Assembly (NCBI RefSeq): GCF_025998815.1
Contig: NZ_AP026678.1
Coordinates: forward strand, 62,001 to 126,000
From: Ignavibacterium sp.
GTDB taxonomy: Bacteria; Bacteroidota; Ignavibacteria; Ignavibacteriales; Ignavibacteriaceae
Reading direction: 5' to 3'
Length of the DNA stretch: 64,000 bases
Made by a program: the position numbers and the translations under genes. Numbering within the stretch: position 1 is the stretch's first letter; each line of letters starts with the position of its first letter. Below, one piece after another: positions 20,005-29,768 of this stretch. A model generated the notes under the pieces. It had not been told where the DNA came from. It made no database searches and was given only the letters and a program-made list of their open reading frames with translations.

Positions 20005-21708
20005 ATGAAAACTTTCGAAGAGCTCGGATTAGAGCATAGTATAGTTACTGCTATAAAAGAACTGGGATTTGAAAATCCAATGACCGTTCAGGAAAAAGTA
20101 ATTCCTGTTTTACTCGAGGATAATGAAAATGATGTAATTTGTTTAGCTCAAACTGGCACCGGAAAAACTGCAGCTTACGGATTACCAATTATTCAGAATG
20201 TAAATACTAAAAAATCATACACACAATATTTAATTCTTTCTCCTACAAGAGAACTATGTCTTCAGATTGCAGATGATCTTTCCGATTTCGCTAAGTACAA
20301 AAGCGATGTAAAGATTGCTGCAGTATTTGGTGGTTCAAGTATTGAAAGGCAAATTCAACTTGTTAGAAGTGGTGCTCACATAATTTCTGCAACACCGGGA
20401 CGCTTAATTGATTTGTTGAAAAGAAAAGTTGTTGACCTTTCAAAAGTTAATACAATAATTCTTGATGAAGCAGATGAGATGCTGAATATGGGATTCAGAG
20501 ATGATCTCGAAGAAATATTAAAATCAACTCCGGATAATAAAAGCACATTACTTTTTTCTGCAACGATGTCATCTGAAATTCGTGCGATTGCAAACAAATT
20601 TATGTTTGAACCTGTTGAAATAACCATCGGAAAGAAAAATGTTGGTGCAGAAAACATCAAACATATTTGTTACACAGTCAATGCAAAGGATCGTTATCTC
20701 ACATTGAAAAGAATTGTTGATTATTATCCCGAGATTTATGGAATTATCTTTTGCCGGACTAAACGCGAAACTCAGGATGTTGCTGATCTTTTATTGAAAG
20801 ATGGTTACAATGCTGAAGCTTTGCACGGTGATTTATCTCAGGCACAACGAGAAACAGTTATGAATAAATTCAGGCAAAGAAACATTCAGCTACTTATTGC
20901 AACTGATGTTGCAGCTCGCGGATTGGATGTTGATAGTTTAACGCATGTGATTAATTATAATTTGCCGGATGAACTGGAAATCTATACTCACAGAAGTGGC
21001 AGAACCGGAAGAGCAGGAAAAACAGGAACTTCCATTGTAATCACAAATCTTAAAGAGAAATCAAAACTAAGAACAATTGAAAATCAGACTAATAAAAAAT
21101 TTGAACATCTTAAAGTGCCATCAGGTAATGAAATTTGCGCGAGACAGCTTTTTCATCTCGTAGACAGAGTGGAAAAAGTTGAGGTTGATGATTCGAAAAT
21201 ACAGTCTTTTCTTCCTGAAATAATGAAGAAACTTGATTGGTTGGATAGGGAAGAGCTTATCAAAAAATTTGTTTCAGTTGAGTTCAACAGATTTTTAAGT
21301 TACTATAGTAACCTGAAAGATGTGGAAACTCCTGTTGAATCAATTAAATATAAGTCAAATAGTTCTTCTGATTATAACTTTAAAAGATTTTTCATCAATT
21401 TAGGTCAGCTTGATAACTTAAAACCTAAAACTCTCATTGATATGATAAATGAATTCACCGGAACCACTGATATTGAAATCGGTGAAATTGAAATACTTAA
21501 GACTTTTTCATTCTTTGAAGTTGATTCAGAATATGCTGATAAAATTTTATTTGCATTCAGAAATAAATATTCAGGCAAAAGAAAAATTTCCGTTGAAGTT
21601 TCGGAAGGAAGAAATAAAAACCGTAGCAAAAAATCCTTCAGAGTAAAAGAAGGCAATTCGAGGAAAGAATTCCGCAGGAAAAGTTTTCAGAAAAGTTATA
21701 ACAGATAA
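20005..21708 (+). CDS. DEAD-box ATP-dependent RNA helicase (DeaD/CshA type)
   Basis: An RNA helicase of 567 residues. It carries the Q-motif region, motif I AQTGTGKT, Ia PTRELCLQ, Ib TPGRLID, II DEADEML, III SAT, and HRSGRTGRAGKTG for motif VI. Residues about 455-535 form a DbpA-type RNA-binding domain (FKRFFINLGQLDNLKP and following). The basic, Arg/Lys-rich C-terminal tail after about 535 is typical of the DeaD/CsdA group, which acts in ribosome assembly and mRNA decay, often in the cold. It is monocistronic and ends before a strong bidirectional hairpin. Confidence 0.92.
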   Translation: MKTFEELGLEHSIVTAIKELGFENPMTVQEKVIPVLLEDNENDVICLAQTGTGKTAAYGLPIIQNVNTKKSYTQYLILSPTRELCLQIADDLSDFAKYKSDVKIAAVFGGSSIERQIQLVRSGAHIISATPGRLIDLLKRKVVDLSKVNTIILDEADEMLNMGFRDDLEEILKSTPDNKSTLLFSATMSSEIRAIANKFMFEPVEITIGKKNVGAENIKHICYTVNAKDRYLTLKRIVDYYPEIYGIIFCRTKRETQDVADLLLKDGYNAEALHGDLSQAQRETVMNKFRQRNIQLLIATDVAARGLDVDSLTHVINYNLPDELEIYTHRSGRTGRAGKTGTSIVITNLKEKSKLRTIENQTNKKFEHLKVPSGNEICARQLFHLVDRVEKVEVDDSKIQSFLPEIMKKLDWLDREELIKKFVSVEFNRFLSYYSNLKDVETPVESIKYKSNSSSDYNFKRFFINLGQLDNLKPKTLIDMINEFTGTTDIEIGEIEILKTFSFFEVDSEYADKILFAFRNKYSGKRKISVEVSEGRNKNRSKKSFRVKEGNSRKEFRRKSFQKSYNR

Positions 21709-21727
21709 ATTCTTTATCAAAAAATCA

Positions 21728-21764
21728 AAGTTGTCAGTCTCCGATAATCTAAGACTGACAACTT
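21728..21764. terminator. Bidirectional terminator between helicase and T9SS cargo gene
   Basis: A perfect 13-bp inverted repeat (AAGTTGTCAGTCT ... AGACTGACAACTT) with an 11-base loop, placed between convergent genes. It is A-rich on the left and T-containing on the right, so it can serve both directions. Confidence 0.7.
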
Positions 21765-21772
21765 AGTTAATC

Positions 21773-22588
21773 TTACTTCATTAATACAAGTTTCTTTGTC
21801 TGACTTTGATTATTACTAATCAATCTTAACAAATAAACTCCACTGGTCATTGAAGAATTTGCCTGAAAGATTATTGAATGATCACCAGCTTCAAAATATC
21901 CATCTACCAATGTTTCAATTTCATTTCCGTTTATGTCATAAATTTTAATGATGTTTCTGCCAGCTTTATTTGTTTTCCAACTAATATTTGTTGATGGATT
22001 AAATGGATTAGGATAATTCTGATAAAGAATAAAATTATTCGGAGCAGGAATATTTTCATCAACAGAAATTGGTGCATCATATATGGTGATTACAAACTTT
22101 CTTCCAAAGTTCCAATGATCTGCGTCCGTTGGAATACCATCTCCGTTAACACTATTTCCAACAGAATATAATGTATCTGTGCTAACTGAATCCGGAGCTT
22201 CATAAACAAATCTCCAGAATATCGTATCGCCAACAAAGTTTAATGGTTGAGTATGTGTTAGCTGCGTATCTCCCTGCACATACTCCATTCGCTGAGTTAA
22301 TGAATCGATTGAATAAACTTTGCCAAGTAGTGCAGCGAGATTGAAACCACCTTCAACTGCGGGACCTCCGGAAAGGTAAAGTTTATATTCAGCAGAAGCA
22401 CCGAGTACCAATGAATCAGGTCCTTCAATCCACACTGAAACTGAATCTGAGTTTTCAAAATTGTGACAAATACAACCCATTGCGCCGTCTTTTTCTGTCA
22501 ATCCAACAATTCCTGTTGGATATTGAACTTTGAATGCAAAAACTATAACAGAAAAGAAAACAATTACTAAGATGAAATTCGTTTTCAT
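21773..22588 (-). CDS. Choice-of-anchor V-type exported protein with T9SS sorting domain
   Basis: 271 residues. A signal peptide (1-18) is followed by a short segment with GAMGCICHNF, then a beta-sandwich (about 45-170) resembling the choice-of-anchor V/Reeler-like domain. The tail is a T9SS sorting domain starting near 187 with LYQNYPNPFNPSTNISW and ending KKLVLMK. The Cys pair is C-x-C-H, which is not a normal c-type haem motif, so haem binding is doubtful. It lies 11 bp after a second T9SS cargo gene and is probably cotranscribed. Function unknown. Confidence 0.75.
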   Translation of the reverse strand: MKTNFILVIVFFSVIVFAFKVQYPTGIVGLTEKDGAMGCICHNFENSDSVSVWIEGPDSLVLGASAEYKLYLSGGPAVEGGFNLAALLGKVYSIDSLTQRMEYVQGDTQLTHTQPLNFVGDTIFWRFVYEAPDSVSTDTLYSVGNSVNGDGIPTDADHWNFGRKFVITIYDAPISVDENIPAPNNFILYQNYPNPFNPSTNISWKTNKAGRNIIKIYDINGNEIETLVDGYFEAGDHSIIFQANSSMTSGVYLLRLISNNQSQTKKLVLMK

Positions 22589-22599
22589 ATTCTATTCTT

Positions 22600-24150
22600 T
22601 TATTTAATTAAAGATAATTTTTTTGTTGAAACAAAATTTCCTGCCTGAAGTTTATAAATGTAAACTCCACTTGGAAGATTGTATTTCTCTGAATCAAATG
22701 TAACCTGATAACTTCCGGCATCTTTATATTCATTCACTAAAGTTGCGACTTCATTTCCAAGCATATCATAAACTTTTAAAGTTTGCCAACTTCCTACCGG
22801 AGAATGCCAACTGATTTTTGTGCTCGGATTGAACGGGTTTGGATAATTCTGCTCAAGTGCAAAGTCTTTTATTAAGTTATTATTGATATTTACTTCAACT
22901 GAATTTGTCAAAGTTTCTGTACCATCATAATCAATTTGTTTTAACCTGAAGTAATGAACACCTTTACCCAAATTTTCAACTGTGTATGAATAAGAATGTT
23001 TCTCGGTTGTTGTTCCAAAGCCAGGGACGAAAGCAATGTAATCAAAAGTTTTGTTATCAACGCTGTATTGAATTTCAAATCCAGAGTTGTTCAATTCAGT
23101 TGAAGTAATCCATTCGAGAACAACTTTGTTTTCAACTACTTGTGCGATAAAGCTTTCAAGTTCAACCGGAATAAAAAATGGAGAAGTTAATTTGTATAAT
23201 CCACTTGATTGTGCTGCATAAACAGACATTGAATCGGTAATGTAAACCTGATAATGAGAAGAAGTAATTGGTATCTGAAGCCAGGTTGAACCACCGTTTT
23301 TGGTTCTCCAGGTTGAACCACAAGAATAGCAACCGGCAAAAACTTCATTTCCGTCGTTGGGATTTGTATGAACTCCCCACATATTGATTCCCGCGAATGT
23401 AGGTTGAGCAGCCCATGTTTGTCCATAATCCGTTGATTTCAGGAAGCCACCGCCACCACCCCATTTGGTTGCCCAGGCAATTCCCGGATTGGTAAAGTCA
23501 ACAGCAATTGTTGGTATCTCACCGCTTGTGCTATGAACCTGTGACCAGTTTAAGCCATAATTTGTACTTCTGAAAATTCCGGTTCCATTATCACCAATGA
23601 GAATAATATTTGTATCCGGAAAGACTTCTATATCGCAAGGTGCGCTAATAGGTCCGAAATTACTTGCAATAGTAGTCCAGGTGCTTCCGAAATCAGTAGA
23701 TATTTTGAAGTTAACACCAATCATTGTGAATAATGTATCCGGATGTGAAGGATCTTGTGTAACAGGAATTCCAAAGTATGACATCTGTCCTTCATCATTG
23801 GTTAAAATCCAGGTTTGTCCATAGTCAGTTGTTTTATAAATTTTATCATTGGGAGAAGATTCAACAGCCACGACCATTGTTCCTGGTGCATCATCTTTAA
23901 GTGTAACAGATTTTACTGATGAAGCTCCCGGAATATTTGTTCCCATCTGAGTAAAAGTTTCACCGCGATCTGTACTTCGGTAAATCTTATTTCCGCTTCC
24001 ATAATAAACATTGTTGGTATTGTTTTTCTCAACATCAATCGGTCCACCAAGACTGCTTCCGGATTGTTTAAGCTGCCATTGATATGATTGAGCAGAAACA
24101 AAATTAGTCAATAGAAAAAAGAACAAAACAAGAACAGTAATATTTTTCAT
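22600..24150 (-). CDS. BNR/sortilin-type repeat exported protein with T9SS sorting domain
   Basis: 516 residues with a signal peptide (about 1-20). A propeller of BNR/VPS10-like repeats spans about 25-320, with Asp-box-like units such as STDRGETFTQM, TTDYGQTWIL, STDFGSTWTT, STNYGLNWSQ and STDYGQTWAA. A fibronectin-like module follows (about 325-420, LEWITSTELNNSGFEIQYS). The T9SS sorting domain starts near 430 (LEQNYPNPFNPSTKISW) and ends KKLSLIK. Such proteins include glycosidase-like folds, but no catalytic residues can be assigned. It precedes the choice-of-anchor V gene in a two-gene unit. Confidence 0.8.
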   Translation of the reverse strand: MKNITVLVLFFFLLTNFVSAQSYQWQLKQSGSSLGGPIDVEKNNTNNVYYGSGNKIYRSTDRGETFTQMGTNIPGASSVKSVTLKDDAPGTMVVAVESSPNDKIYKTTDYGQTWILTNDEGQMSYFGIPVTQDPSHPDTLFTMIGVNFKISTDFGSTWTTIASNFGPISAPCDIEVFPDTNIILIGDNGTGIFRSTNYGLNWSQVHSTSGEIPTIAVDFTNPGIAWATKWGGGGGFLKSTDYGQTWAAQPTFAGINMWGVHTNPNDGNEVFAGCYSCGSTWRTKNGGSTWLQIPITSSHYQVYITDSMSVYAAQSSGLYKLTSPFFIPVELESFIAQVVENKVVLEWITSTELNNSGFEIQYSVDNKTFDYIAFVPGFGTTTEKHSYSYTVENLGKGVHYFRLKQIDYDGTETLTNSVEVNINNNLIKDFALEQNYPNPFNPSTKISWHSPVGSWQTLKVYDMLGNEVATLVNEYKDAGSYQVTFDSEKYNLPSGVYIYKLQAGNFVSTKKLSLIK

Positions 24151-24275
24151 TATAAGACCCTCTAAATGAATGATTAGTTATTATTTTATTCGGATTAGCT
24201 TTATCAAATTAAAAAGATATTAATTAAATCAAAAGAATTTTTTTATTTGAAGTGAATTAATAATGAATACTGTTA

Positions 24276-24283
24276 TACATTTG
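24276..24283 (+). promoter_or_regulatory. Candidate -7 promoter element of bshB1
   Basis: TACATTTG matches TAnnTTTG, 44 bp upstream of bshB1. The nearest upstream TTTG is about 26 bases away, a little longer than the usual 17-23 spacing, so the call is tentative. Confidence 0.35.
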
Positions 24284-24327
24284 TATAGCTGAAAATTAAA
24301 TCTTCTAAATCATCAGAGGAATAAATT

Positions 24328-25053
24328 ATGCATCTTGATGTACTCGTTTTTTCTGCACACCCGGACGATGCAGAACTTTCAATGGGTGGGACTGTTGCAC
24401 TTCTTTCAAAAAATAATATCAAAGTCGGTTTAATTGATTTAACAAAAGGTGAGATGGGAACAAGAGGAACAGCAGAAACGCGTCAGCGTGAAGCGTTTAA
24501 TGCAGCCATAACATTAAAAGCTGCAATGCGGGAAAATCTTGAAATCCCTGATGGAAATATTCAATTGAATAAAGAAAATCTTCTTAAAGTTATTATTACA
24601 ATCCGGAAGTATCGTCCATCAATCGTTTTTGCCCCATATTTTAATGACAGACATCCGGATCATATTGATGCAAGTCAGCTTATTAAAAGAGCTGTTTTTT
24701 ATTCGGGATTGGCTAAAATCAAAACATTTGACAGAGAAGTTCCTCAACAACAATTCAGACCGGATAGATTATTTTATTTTATGCAGACTTATACTTTTGA
24801 ACCAACTTTTATTGTTGATATTTCTGAAACTTTCGAACAAAAGATGAAAGCTATTGCTTGTTACGAAACTCAATTTCACAATCCTAAAAGCACTGAACCC
24901 GAAACATTTATCAGCAGACCTGAATTTATAAACTATATTCGTTCGCGGGCTGAATTTTATGGCTTTCAGATTCATAAGAGGTACGGGGAACCATTTTTCT
25001 GTGAGGAGAAATTAGAGCTTAATCTTTTAAATTTTTTCAATAAGAATCAGTAA
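24328..25053 (+). CDS. bshB1: Bacillithiol biosynthesis deacetylase BshB1
   Basis: A zinc-dependent LmbE-type deacetylase that removes acetate from N-acetylglucosaminyl-malate in bacillithiol synthesis. It has 241 residues. The zinc site is AHPDDAELSMGG (His/Asp-Asp), with DLTKGEMGTRGT and a second zinc ligand region in FNDRHPDHIDAS. The long RGTAETRQREAFNAA stretch is typical of BshB1 rather than generic LmbE proteins. bshA and bshC are not in the window. A GAGG sequence precedes the ATG. Confidence 0.9.
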   Translation: MHLDVLVFSAHPDDAELSMGGTVALLSKNNIKVGLIDLTKGEMGTRGTAETRQREAFNAAITLKAAMRENLEIPDGNIQLNKENLLKVIITIRKYRPSIVFAPYFNDRHPDHIDASQLIKRAVFYSGLAKIKTFDREVPQQQFRPDRLFYFMQTYTFEPTFIVDISETFEQKMKAIACYETQFHNPKSTEPETFISRPEFINYIRSRAEFYGFQIHKRYGEPFFCEEKLELNLLNFFNKNQ

Positions 25054-25146
25054 TTGTTTTAGGTATAAATTTTTACTTTCCATATCACATTTTTTCAATG
25101 AGTCAAAGATTATTTTTTGATGTCAATTATAAAGGAGAATATATAA

Positions 25147-26748
25147 ATGCAACTTAAAGATAAAATCCTGATTGAGTTACAACAACTCGGATTAAAAAAT
25201 ATCAGGGAAGTTTTTTACAATTATGTAACTCCTGCGCTTTATGAACAGGTTATAAGAAGAAGAGAAGGTTTACTTGCACATTTAGGTCCTCTTGTAGTAA
25301 GAACCGGTTATCACACAGGCCGAAGCCCAAATGATAAATTTATTGTTAAAGAAAACAGCAGTGATAAAAATGTTTGGTGGGGAAAAGTTAACAAATCAAT
25401 GGCTGAAGATTGTTTCGAAAGATTATTCTTGAAAATGAAAGCATACATTCAGGGAAAAGATTTATATGTCGAAGATTGCTATGTAAGCGCTGACCCAAAA
25501 TACAGAGTTGGAGTTCGTGTAATCACTGAAAATGCCTGGCATGCTCTTTTTGCAAGAAATATGTTCCGTAGATATAAAGATGAAGAAGAATTATCAAATC
25601 ATAAAACAGATTTTACAATTCTTCATATGCCGAATTTCCATGCTGATAAAGAAGTTGATTGCACAAACTCTGAGGTATTCATAGTTATTCATTTTGGAAA
25701 GAAATTAATTCTGATTGGCGGTACAAGCTATGCAGGTGAAATAAAGAAATCTATCTTCACAACGATGAATTATCTGATGCCTCTTCAAAATGTTATGTCA
25801 ATGCATTGCTCTGCCAATGTGGGTAAAGATGGAGATGTTGCGCTCTTCTTTGGATTGAGTGGAACCGGAAAAACAACTCTTTCCGCAGATCCTAACAGAC
25901 CTCTTATTGGAGATGACGAACACGGCTGGAGTGATGAAGGAGTTTTCAACTACGAAGGCGGATGTTATGCTAAAGTTATAAGACTTTCGCAGGAAGCCGA
26001 ACCTGAAATTTATGAATGCACCAGAAAGTTCGGGACAATTTTAGAAAATGTTCAAATCAATGCACACACTCGTAGAGTTGATTTGGATGATGATACTTTT
26101 ACCGAAAATACCAGAGCTGCTTATCCAATCACACATCTTAATAATATTGTTGAAGATGGAATGGGTGGGCATCCGAAAAATATCATAATGTTAACAGCAG
26201 ATGCTTTTGGAGTTCTTCCTCCGATTTCTAAATTATCAATTGATCAGGCAATGTATCATTTTATTTCTGGTTATACTGCAAAAGTTGCGGGAACTGAAAA
26301 AGGTGTCACCGAACCAAAAGCAACTTTCTCAACTTGCTTTGGTGCTCCGTTTATGGTTCATCATCCTGGTGTGTATGCAAAATTATTGGGTGAAAAAATT
26401 AAAAAGCACAATGTAAACTGCTGGCTTGTTAATACTGGTTGGACAGGTGGCCCTTATGGTGTTGGTAGCAGAATGAAAATTCAATACACACGTGCAATGC
26501 TTACTGCTGCGCTAGAAGGAAAATTAGATAATGTTGAATATGAAAAAGAACCTTTCTTCAATCTAATGATTCCTAAAGAATGTCCTGGCGTTCCAAATGA
26601 AGTGCTCAATCCCAGGAATACCTGGGCAGATAAAAATGCTTATGATGAACAGGCAAAGAAACTTGCAAACATGTTCATAGAAAATTTCAAAGAGTATGAA
26701 TCAGCAGCAGATGATTCAATAAAAAACGCAGGACCAAATAAATTCTAG
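25147..26748 (+). CDS. pckA: Phosphoenolpyruvate carboxykinase (ATP)
   Basis: A complete ATP-dependent PEPCK, 533 residues. It has the substrate loop [13 protein letters not shown], the Mn2+-binding His region MHCSANVG, the kinase-1a P-loop [14 protein letters not shown] and the kinase-2 motif GDDEHGW, plus the adenine region near [10 protein letters not shown]. It interconverts oxaloacetate + ATP and PEP + CO2 + ADP. A Shine-Dalgarno AAGGAG precedes the ATG. It is followed by a strong terminator and then acs, so these are separate units. This is the second PEPCK gene of the window; the one at the left edge has a diverged substrate loop. Confidence 0.97.
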   Translation: MQLKDKILIELQQLGLKNIREVFYNYVTPALYEQVIRRREGLLAHLGPLVVRTGYHTGRSPNDKFIVKENSSDKNVWWGKVNKSMAEDCFERLFLKMKAYIQGKDLYVEDCYVSADPKYRVGVRVITENAWHALFARNMFRRYKDEEELSNHKTDFTILHMPNFHADKEVDCTNSEVFIVIHFGKKLILIGGTSYAGEIKKSIFTTMNYLMPLQNVMSMHCSANVGKDGDVALFFGLSGTGKTTLSADPNRPLIGDDEHGWSDEGVFNYEGGCYAKVIRLSQEAEPEIYECTRKFGTILENVQINAHTRRVDLDDDTFTENTRAAYPITHLNNIVEDGMGGHPKNIIMLTADAFGVLPPISKLSIDQAMYHFISGYTAKVAGTEKGVTEPKATFSTCFGAPFMVHHPGVYAKLLGEKIKKHNVNCWLVNTGWTGGPYGVGSRMKIQYTRAMLTAALEGKLDNVEYEKEPFFNLMIPKECPGVPNEVLNPRNTWADKNAYDEQAKKLANMFIENFKEYESAADDSIKNAGPNKF

Positions 26749-26758
26749 TGAAATTAAA

Positions 26759-26808
26759 CAGGAGGTTGTTTCAAAATCCGGTTAAAATGATTTTTGAAAC
26801 GCCTCCTG
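26759..26808 (+). terminator. Rho-independent terminator after pckA
   Basis: A long inverted repeat, CAGGAGGTTGTTTCAAAATC against GATTTTTGAAACGCCTCCTG, with a short loop. It is followed by GTTTTATG. It starts 11 bp after the pckA stop. Confidence 0.75.
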
Positions 26809-26961
26809 GTTTTATGTAATGAATGATTTTCATTCAACTTTATAACTCCTTCAAATCAAGTATCAACAAAAATTCTTTCGTTTATTGAATATCTAAAACT
26901 AAAGTTTTAACTTCACGCCCAAGTAAAACCAAATTTATCACACCAACAAAGGAGCATTTTT

Positions 26962-28851
26962 ATGGCAGAAAAAAAATTATCCGGTGAAGTTTACTATCCC
27001 TCAAAAGAAGTACTCGAATATGCTAATGCCAAATGTGAAAGTTTGTATGAATTCGCTTCAAAAGACCCTATAGGTTTTTGGGAAAGTGAAGCGAAAAATC
27101 TTTATTGGAGTAAACCCTGGACAAAAGTTTTAGATGATTCTAATAAACCGTTTTATAAATGGTTCGTTGGTGCTGAAACTAATATCGCCTACAACTGTCT
27201 TGATGTTCATGTTAAAACCGCAAGACGAAATAAACTTGCACTGATTTGGGAAGGTGAGAACGGTGAGTTCAGATCTTTTTCATATTTCGCTCTTCACAGA
27301 GAAACCTGCCGGTTTGCTAATGTGCTTAAAAGTCTTGGTGTGAAAAAAGGTGATAGGGTTACTTTATATATGGGCAGAATTCCTGAACTGATGATTGGAA
27401 TGCTTGCCTGTGCAAGAATTGGCGCAATACATTCAGTTGTTTATGGTGGCTTTTCTGTTGAAGCTTTACACGAACGACTTGAAGATAGTCAATCAAAAGT
27501 TTTAATTGTTGCTGATGGTTCATATCAGAGAGGGAAAATAGTTGAACTTAAAAAAATAGCTGATGAAGCATTACAAAGAGCAGCCACTGTTGAGAGTGTT
27601 TTGGTAGTTAAAAGAACCGGTCATCAGATCAATATGGAATTTGGAAGAGATATGTGGTATCACGAACTGATGAATCTCCCGATAGCAAATAATAACGAGT
27701 GCCTTGAGATGGTTGATGCTGAACATCCATTATTTTTATTATACACTTCAGGAACAACCGGTAAACCTAAAGCAATTCTTCATACTCACGGTGGGTATAT
27801 GGTTGGTACTTACACTACTTTGAAGTATGTGTTTGACATTCACGAAGAAGACAGATATTGGTGTGCTGCTGATCCCGGCTGGATTACCGGACATAGTTAT
27901 ATTGTTTACGGACCTTTATTAAACGGTACAACTTCATTTATGTATGAAGGAGCGCCAAATTATCCTTATCCTCATCGCTGGTGGCAGATGATTGAAAAAT
28001 ATGGAATTAACATTCTCTATACTGCACCAACAGCAATCAGAGGCCTGATGAGGTTCGGAGATGCCTGGCCTAACAGATATAATCTTTCTTCATTAAGATT
28101 ACTTGGTAGTGTTGGTGAACCAATCAATCCTGAAGCCTGGAGATGGTATTATAAAGTAATCGGAAAAGAAAGATGTCCGATTATGGATACCTGGTGGCAG
28201 ACTGAAACAGGAATGTTTATGATTACTCCGATGCCTTGCACACCATTAAAACCTGGTTCAGGGACAAAACCTTTTCCTGGAATTGTTGCTGATGTTGTTG
28301 ATGAAAACGGAAATCCTGTTAAACCAAACGAGGAAGGATATCTCGTCATTAAAACTCCTTGGCCTTCAATGTTAAGAACTATTTGGAATGATCCGGACAG
28401 ATATGTTAATCAATATTGGAGTAAATATCCCGGAATGTATATGACTGGTGACTCAGCTAGAAAAGATGAAGATGGTTATTTCTGGGTAATCGGTAGAGTT
28501 GATGATGTAATAAAAGTTTCCGGTTATAGATTGGGCACAGCTGAAATAGAATCTGCTTTAGTTAGTCATCCTGCAGTTGCAGAAGCTGCAGCCATTGGTC
28601 TTCCGCACGAGGTAAAAGGTAATGCAATTCATTGTTTTGTTTTATTAAAGACAGGATATGAAAAATCTGATAAATTGGTTGATGAATTGAAACAACACGT
28701 AGCACACGAAGTAGGTCCGATTGCAAAACCAGAACAGATTGAAATAGTTGATTCACTTCCCAAAACCAGAAGTGGAAAAATTATGCGCAGAGTTTTGAAA
28801 GCCAGAGCATTAGGAATTGATCCGGGAAATTTAAGTACATTGGAAGAGTAA
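26962..28851 (+). CDS. acs: Acetyl-CoA synthetase (AMP-forming)
   Basis: Converts acetate + ATP + CoA to acetyl-CoA + AMP + PPi. It is 629 residues, full length. The AMP-binding motif is [19 protein letters not shown]. The acetyl-CoA synthetase signature is [17 protein letters not shown] and TWWQTETGM. The C-terminal catalytic lysine region is [11 protein letters not shown], the usual acetylation-controlled site. GGAG precedes the start. It stands next to pckA and faces the citrate lyase cluster. Acs could therefore reactivate acetate released by citrate lyase; that link is inferred from position. Confidence 0.97.
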   Translation: MAEKKLSGEVYYPSKEVLEYANAKCESLYEFASKDPIGFWESEAKNLYWSKPWTKVLDDSNKPFYKWFVGAETNIAYNCLDVHVKTARRNKLALIWEGENGEFRSFSYFALHRETCRFANVLKSLGVKKGDRVTLYMGRIPELMIGMLACARIGAIHSVVYGGFSVEALHERLEDSQSKVLIVADGSYQRGKIVELKKIADEALQRAATVESVLVVKRTGHQINMEFGRDMWYHELMNLPIANNNECLEMVDAEHPLFLLYTSGTTGKPKAILHTHGGYMVGTYTTLKYVFDIHEEDRYWCAADPGWITGHSYIVYGPLLNGTTSFMYEGAPNYPYPHRWWQMIEKYGINILYTAPTAIRGLMRFGDAWPNRYNLSSLRLLGSVGEPINPEAWRWYYKVIGKERCPIMDTWWQTETGMFMITPMPCTPLKPGSGTKPFPGIVADVVDENGNPVKPNEEGYLVIKTPWPSMLRTIWNDPDRYVNQYWSKYPGMYMTGDSARKDEDGYFWVIGRVDDVIKVSGYRLGTAEIESALVSHPAVAEAAAIGLPHEVKGNAIHCFVLLKTGYEKSDKLVDELKQHVAHEVGPIAKPEQIEIVDSLPKTRSGKIMRRVLKARALGIDPGNLSTLEE

Positions 28852-28876
28852 AAATCGGATTTGAGTTTGTTATTTT

Positions 28877-28904
28877 GTAGAGACTTGCCATGGCAAGTCT
28901 CTAC
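28877..28904. terminator. Perfect 28-bp palindrome between convergent genes (dispersed palindrome, copy 2)
   Basis: Two 14-bp arms (GTAGAGACTTGCCA and its exact complement) meet without a loop. The palindrome is followed by TTTATT and lies between convergent acs and the patatin gene. It shares its core with the hairpin at 17963-17996. Confidence 0.6.
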
Positions 28905-28908
28905 TTTA

Positions 28909-29742
28909 TTAATTCTTTTTTCTATTTAAATGATTTTCCAGTTCTCTTTTCAACTTTTCTTTTGCCTTCAGCGCTTGAGCAAATATCAATTCAGTTTTTG
29001 CGAAATCGAACAACCTGATATCTTTTATCTGAGGTTTAATATAGATATCTGGCTTTGTGTGTTTTAGCTTTTCTCTGATGATTGAAATTTGCATTATCTG
29101 AAATGTGCTGAATACCGAATCAAGTGTTGCAGGCATTTCTTTTATATCAGAATGGTTGGATGCTGTCACATCTATCGCAATAGTAAGATCACATTTACTC
29201 TTAATCAAATCATAAGGTAAAGGATTGACCGCACCGCCATCAATTAAAACTTTTCCTTGATATTCAACTGGAGTAAATAAACCCGGAATTGAATAGCTTG
29301 CTTTTACAGCAGGAATCAGTTCACCTGAATTAAATACAATTTCTTTCTTTGACCAAAAATCTGTTGCAGTTATATAACAAGGAATTTTAAGTTCTTTGAA
29401 AGTTTTTGCTGGTATTCTATCGGAAAGAAATTTCTGAAATTTTTCACCTTTGATTAAACCTGATTTAATAATTTGAGGATCAAACATCGTAAGAAGTTTG
29501 ATAACATCTGACCTGAGCAGAAAATCAAATATGCTATCTGATTTGGGATTGACTAATTCATTAAGAATTTCCCGCATTGATTTTGAATCTATTCCCGCTG
29601 CGTAAAATGCAGCTCCGATTGCCCCAATGCTTGAACCTGATACAACCGATGCTTTCAATCCAAGCTCTTCAAGTGCTTCAACCATCAAAATATGAGCAAT
29701 ACCTCTTGATCCACCTGAACCAAAAGCAATTCCTATTTTCAT
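28909..29742 (-). CDS. Patatin-like phospholipase (RssA/YlbK type)
   Basis: 277 residues with the patatin Ser-Asp dyad motifs. These are the oxyanion loop GSGGSRGIAH (9-18), the nucleophile elbow GSSIGA (GxSxG), and the DGG motif in LIDGGAVNPLPYDL with the catalytic Asp. There is no signal peptide, so it is probably cytoplasmic or membrane-peripheral. It is a predicted lipid acyl hydrolase. It lies 26 bp after citF and is likely the last gene of the citrate cluster. A functional link to citrate metabolism is not evident. Confidence 0.88.
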   Translation of the reverse strand: MKIGIAFGSGGSRGIAHILMVEALEELGLKASVVSGSSIGAIGAAFYAAGIDSKSMREILNELVNPKSDSIFDFLLRSDVIKLLTMFDPQIIKSGLIKGEKFQKFLSDRIPAKTFKELKIPCYITATDFWSKKEIVFNSGELIPAVKASYSIPGLFTPVEYQGKVLIDGGAVNPLPYDLIKSKCDLTIAIDVTASNHSDIKEMPATLDSVFSTFQIMQISIIREKLKHTKPDIYIKPQIKDIRLFDFAKTELIFAQALKAKEKLKRELENHLNRKKN

Positions 29743-29768
29743 TTAATCCAGAACTTTCTGATGTTTTT

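Noticed and set aside
22480-22495. c-type haem motif in the choice-of-anchor V protein
   Set aside because: The residues are C-x-C-H, not CXXCH, so I do not claim haem binding.
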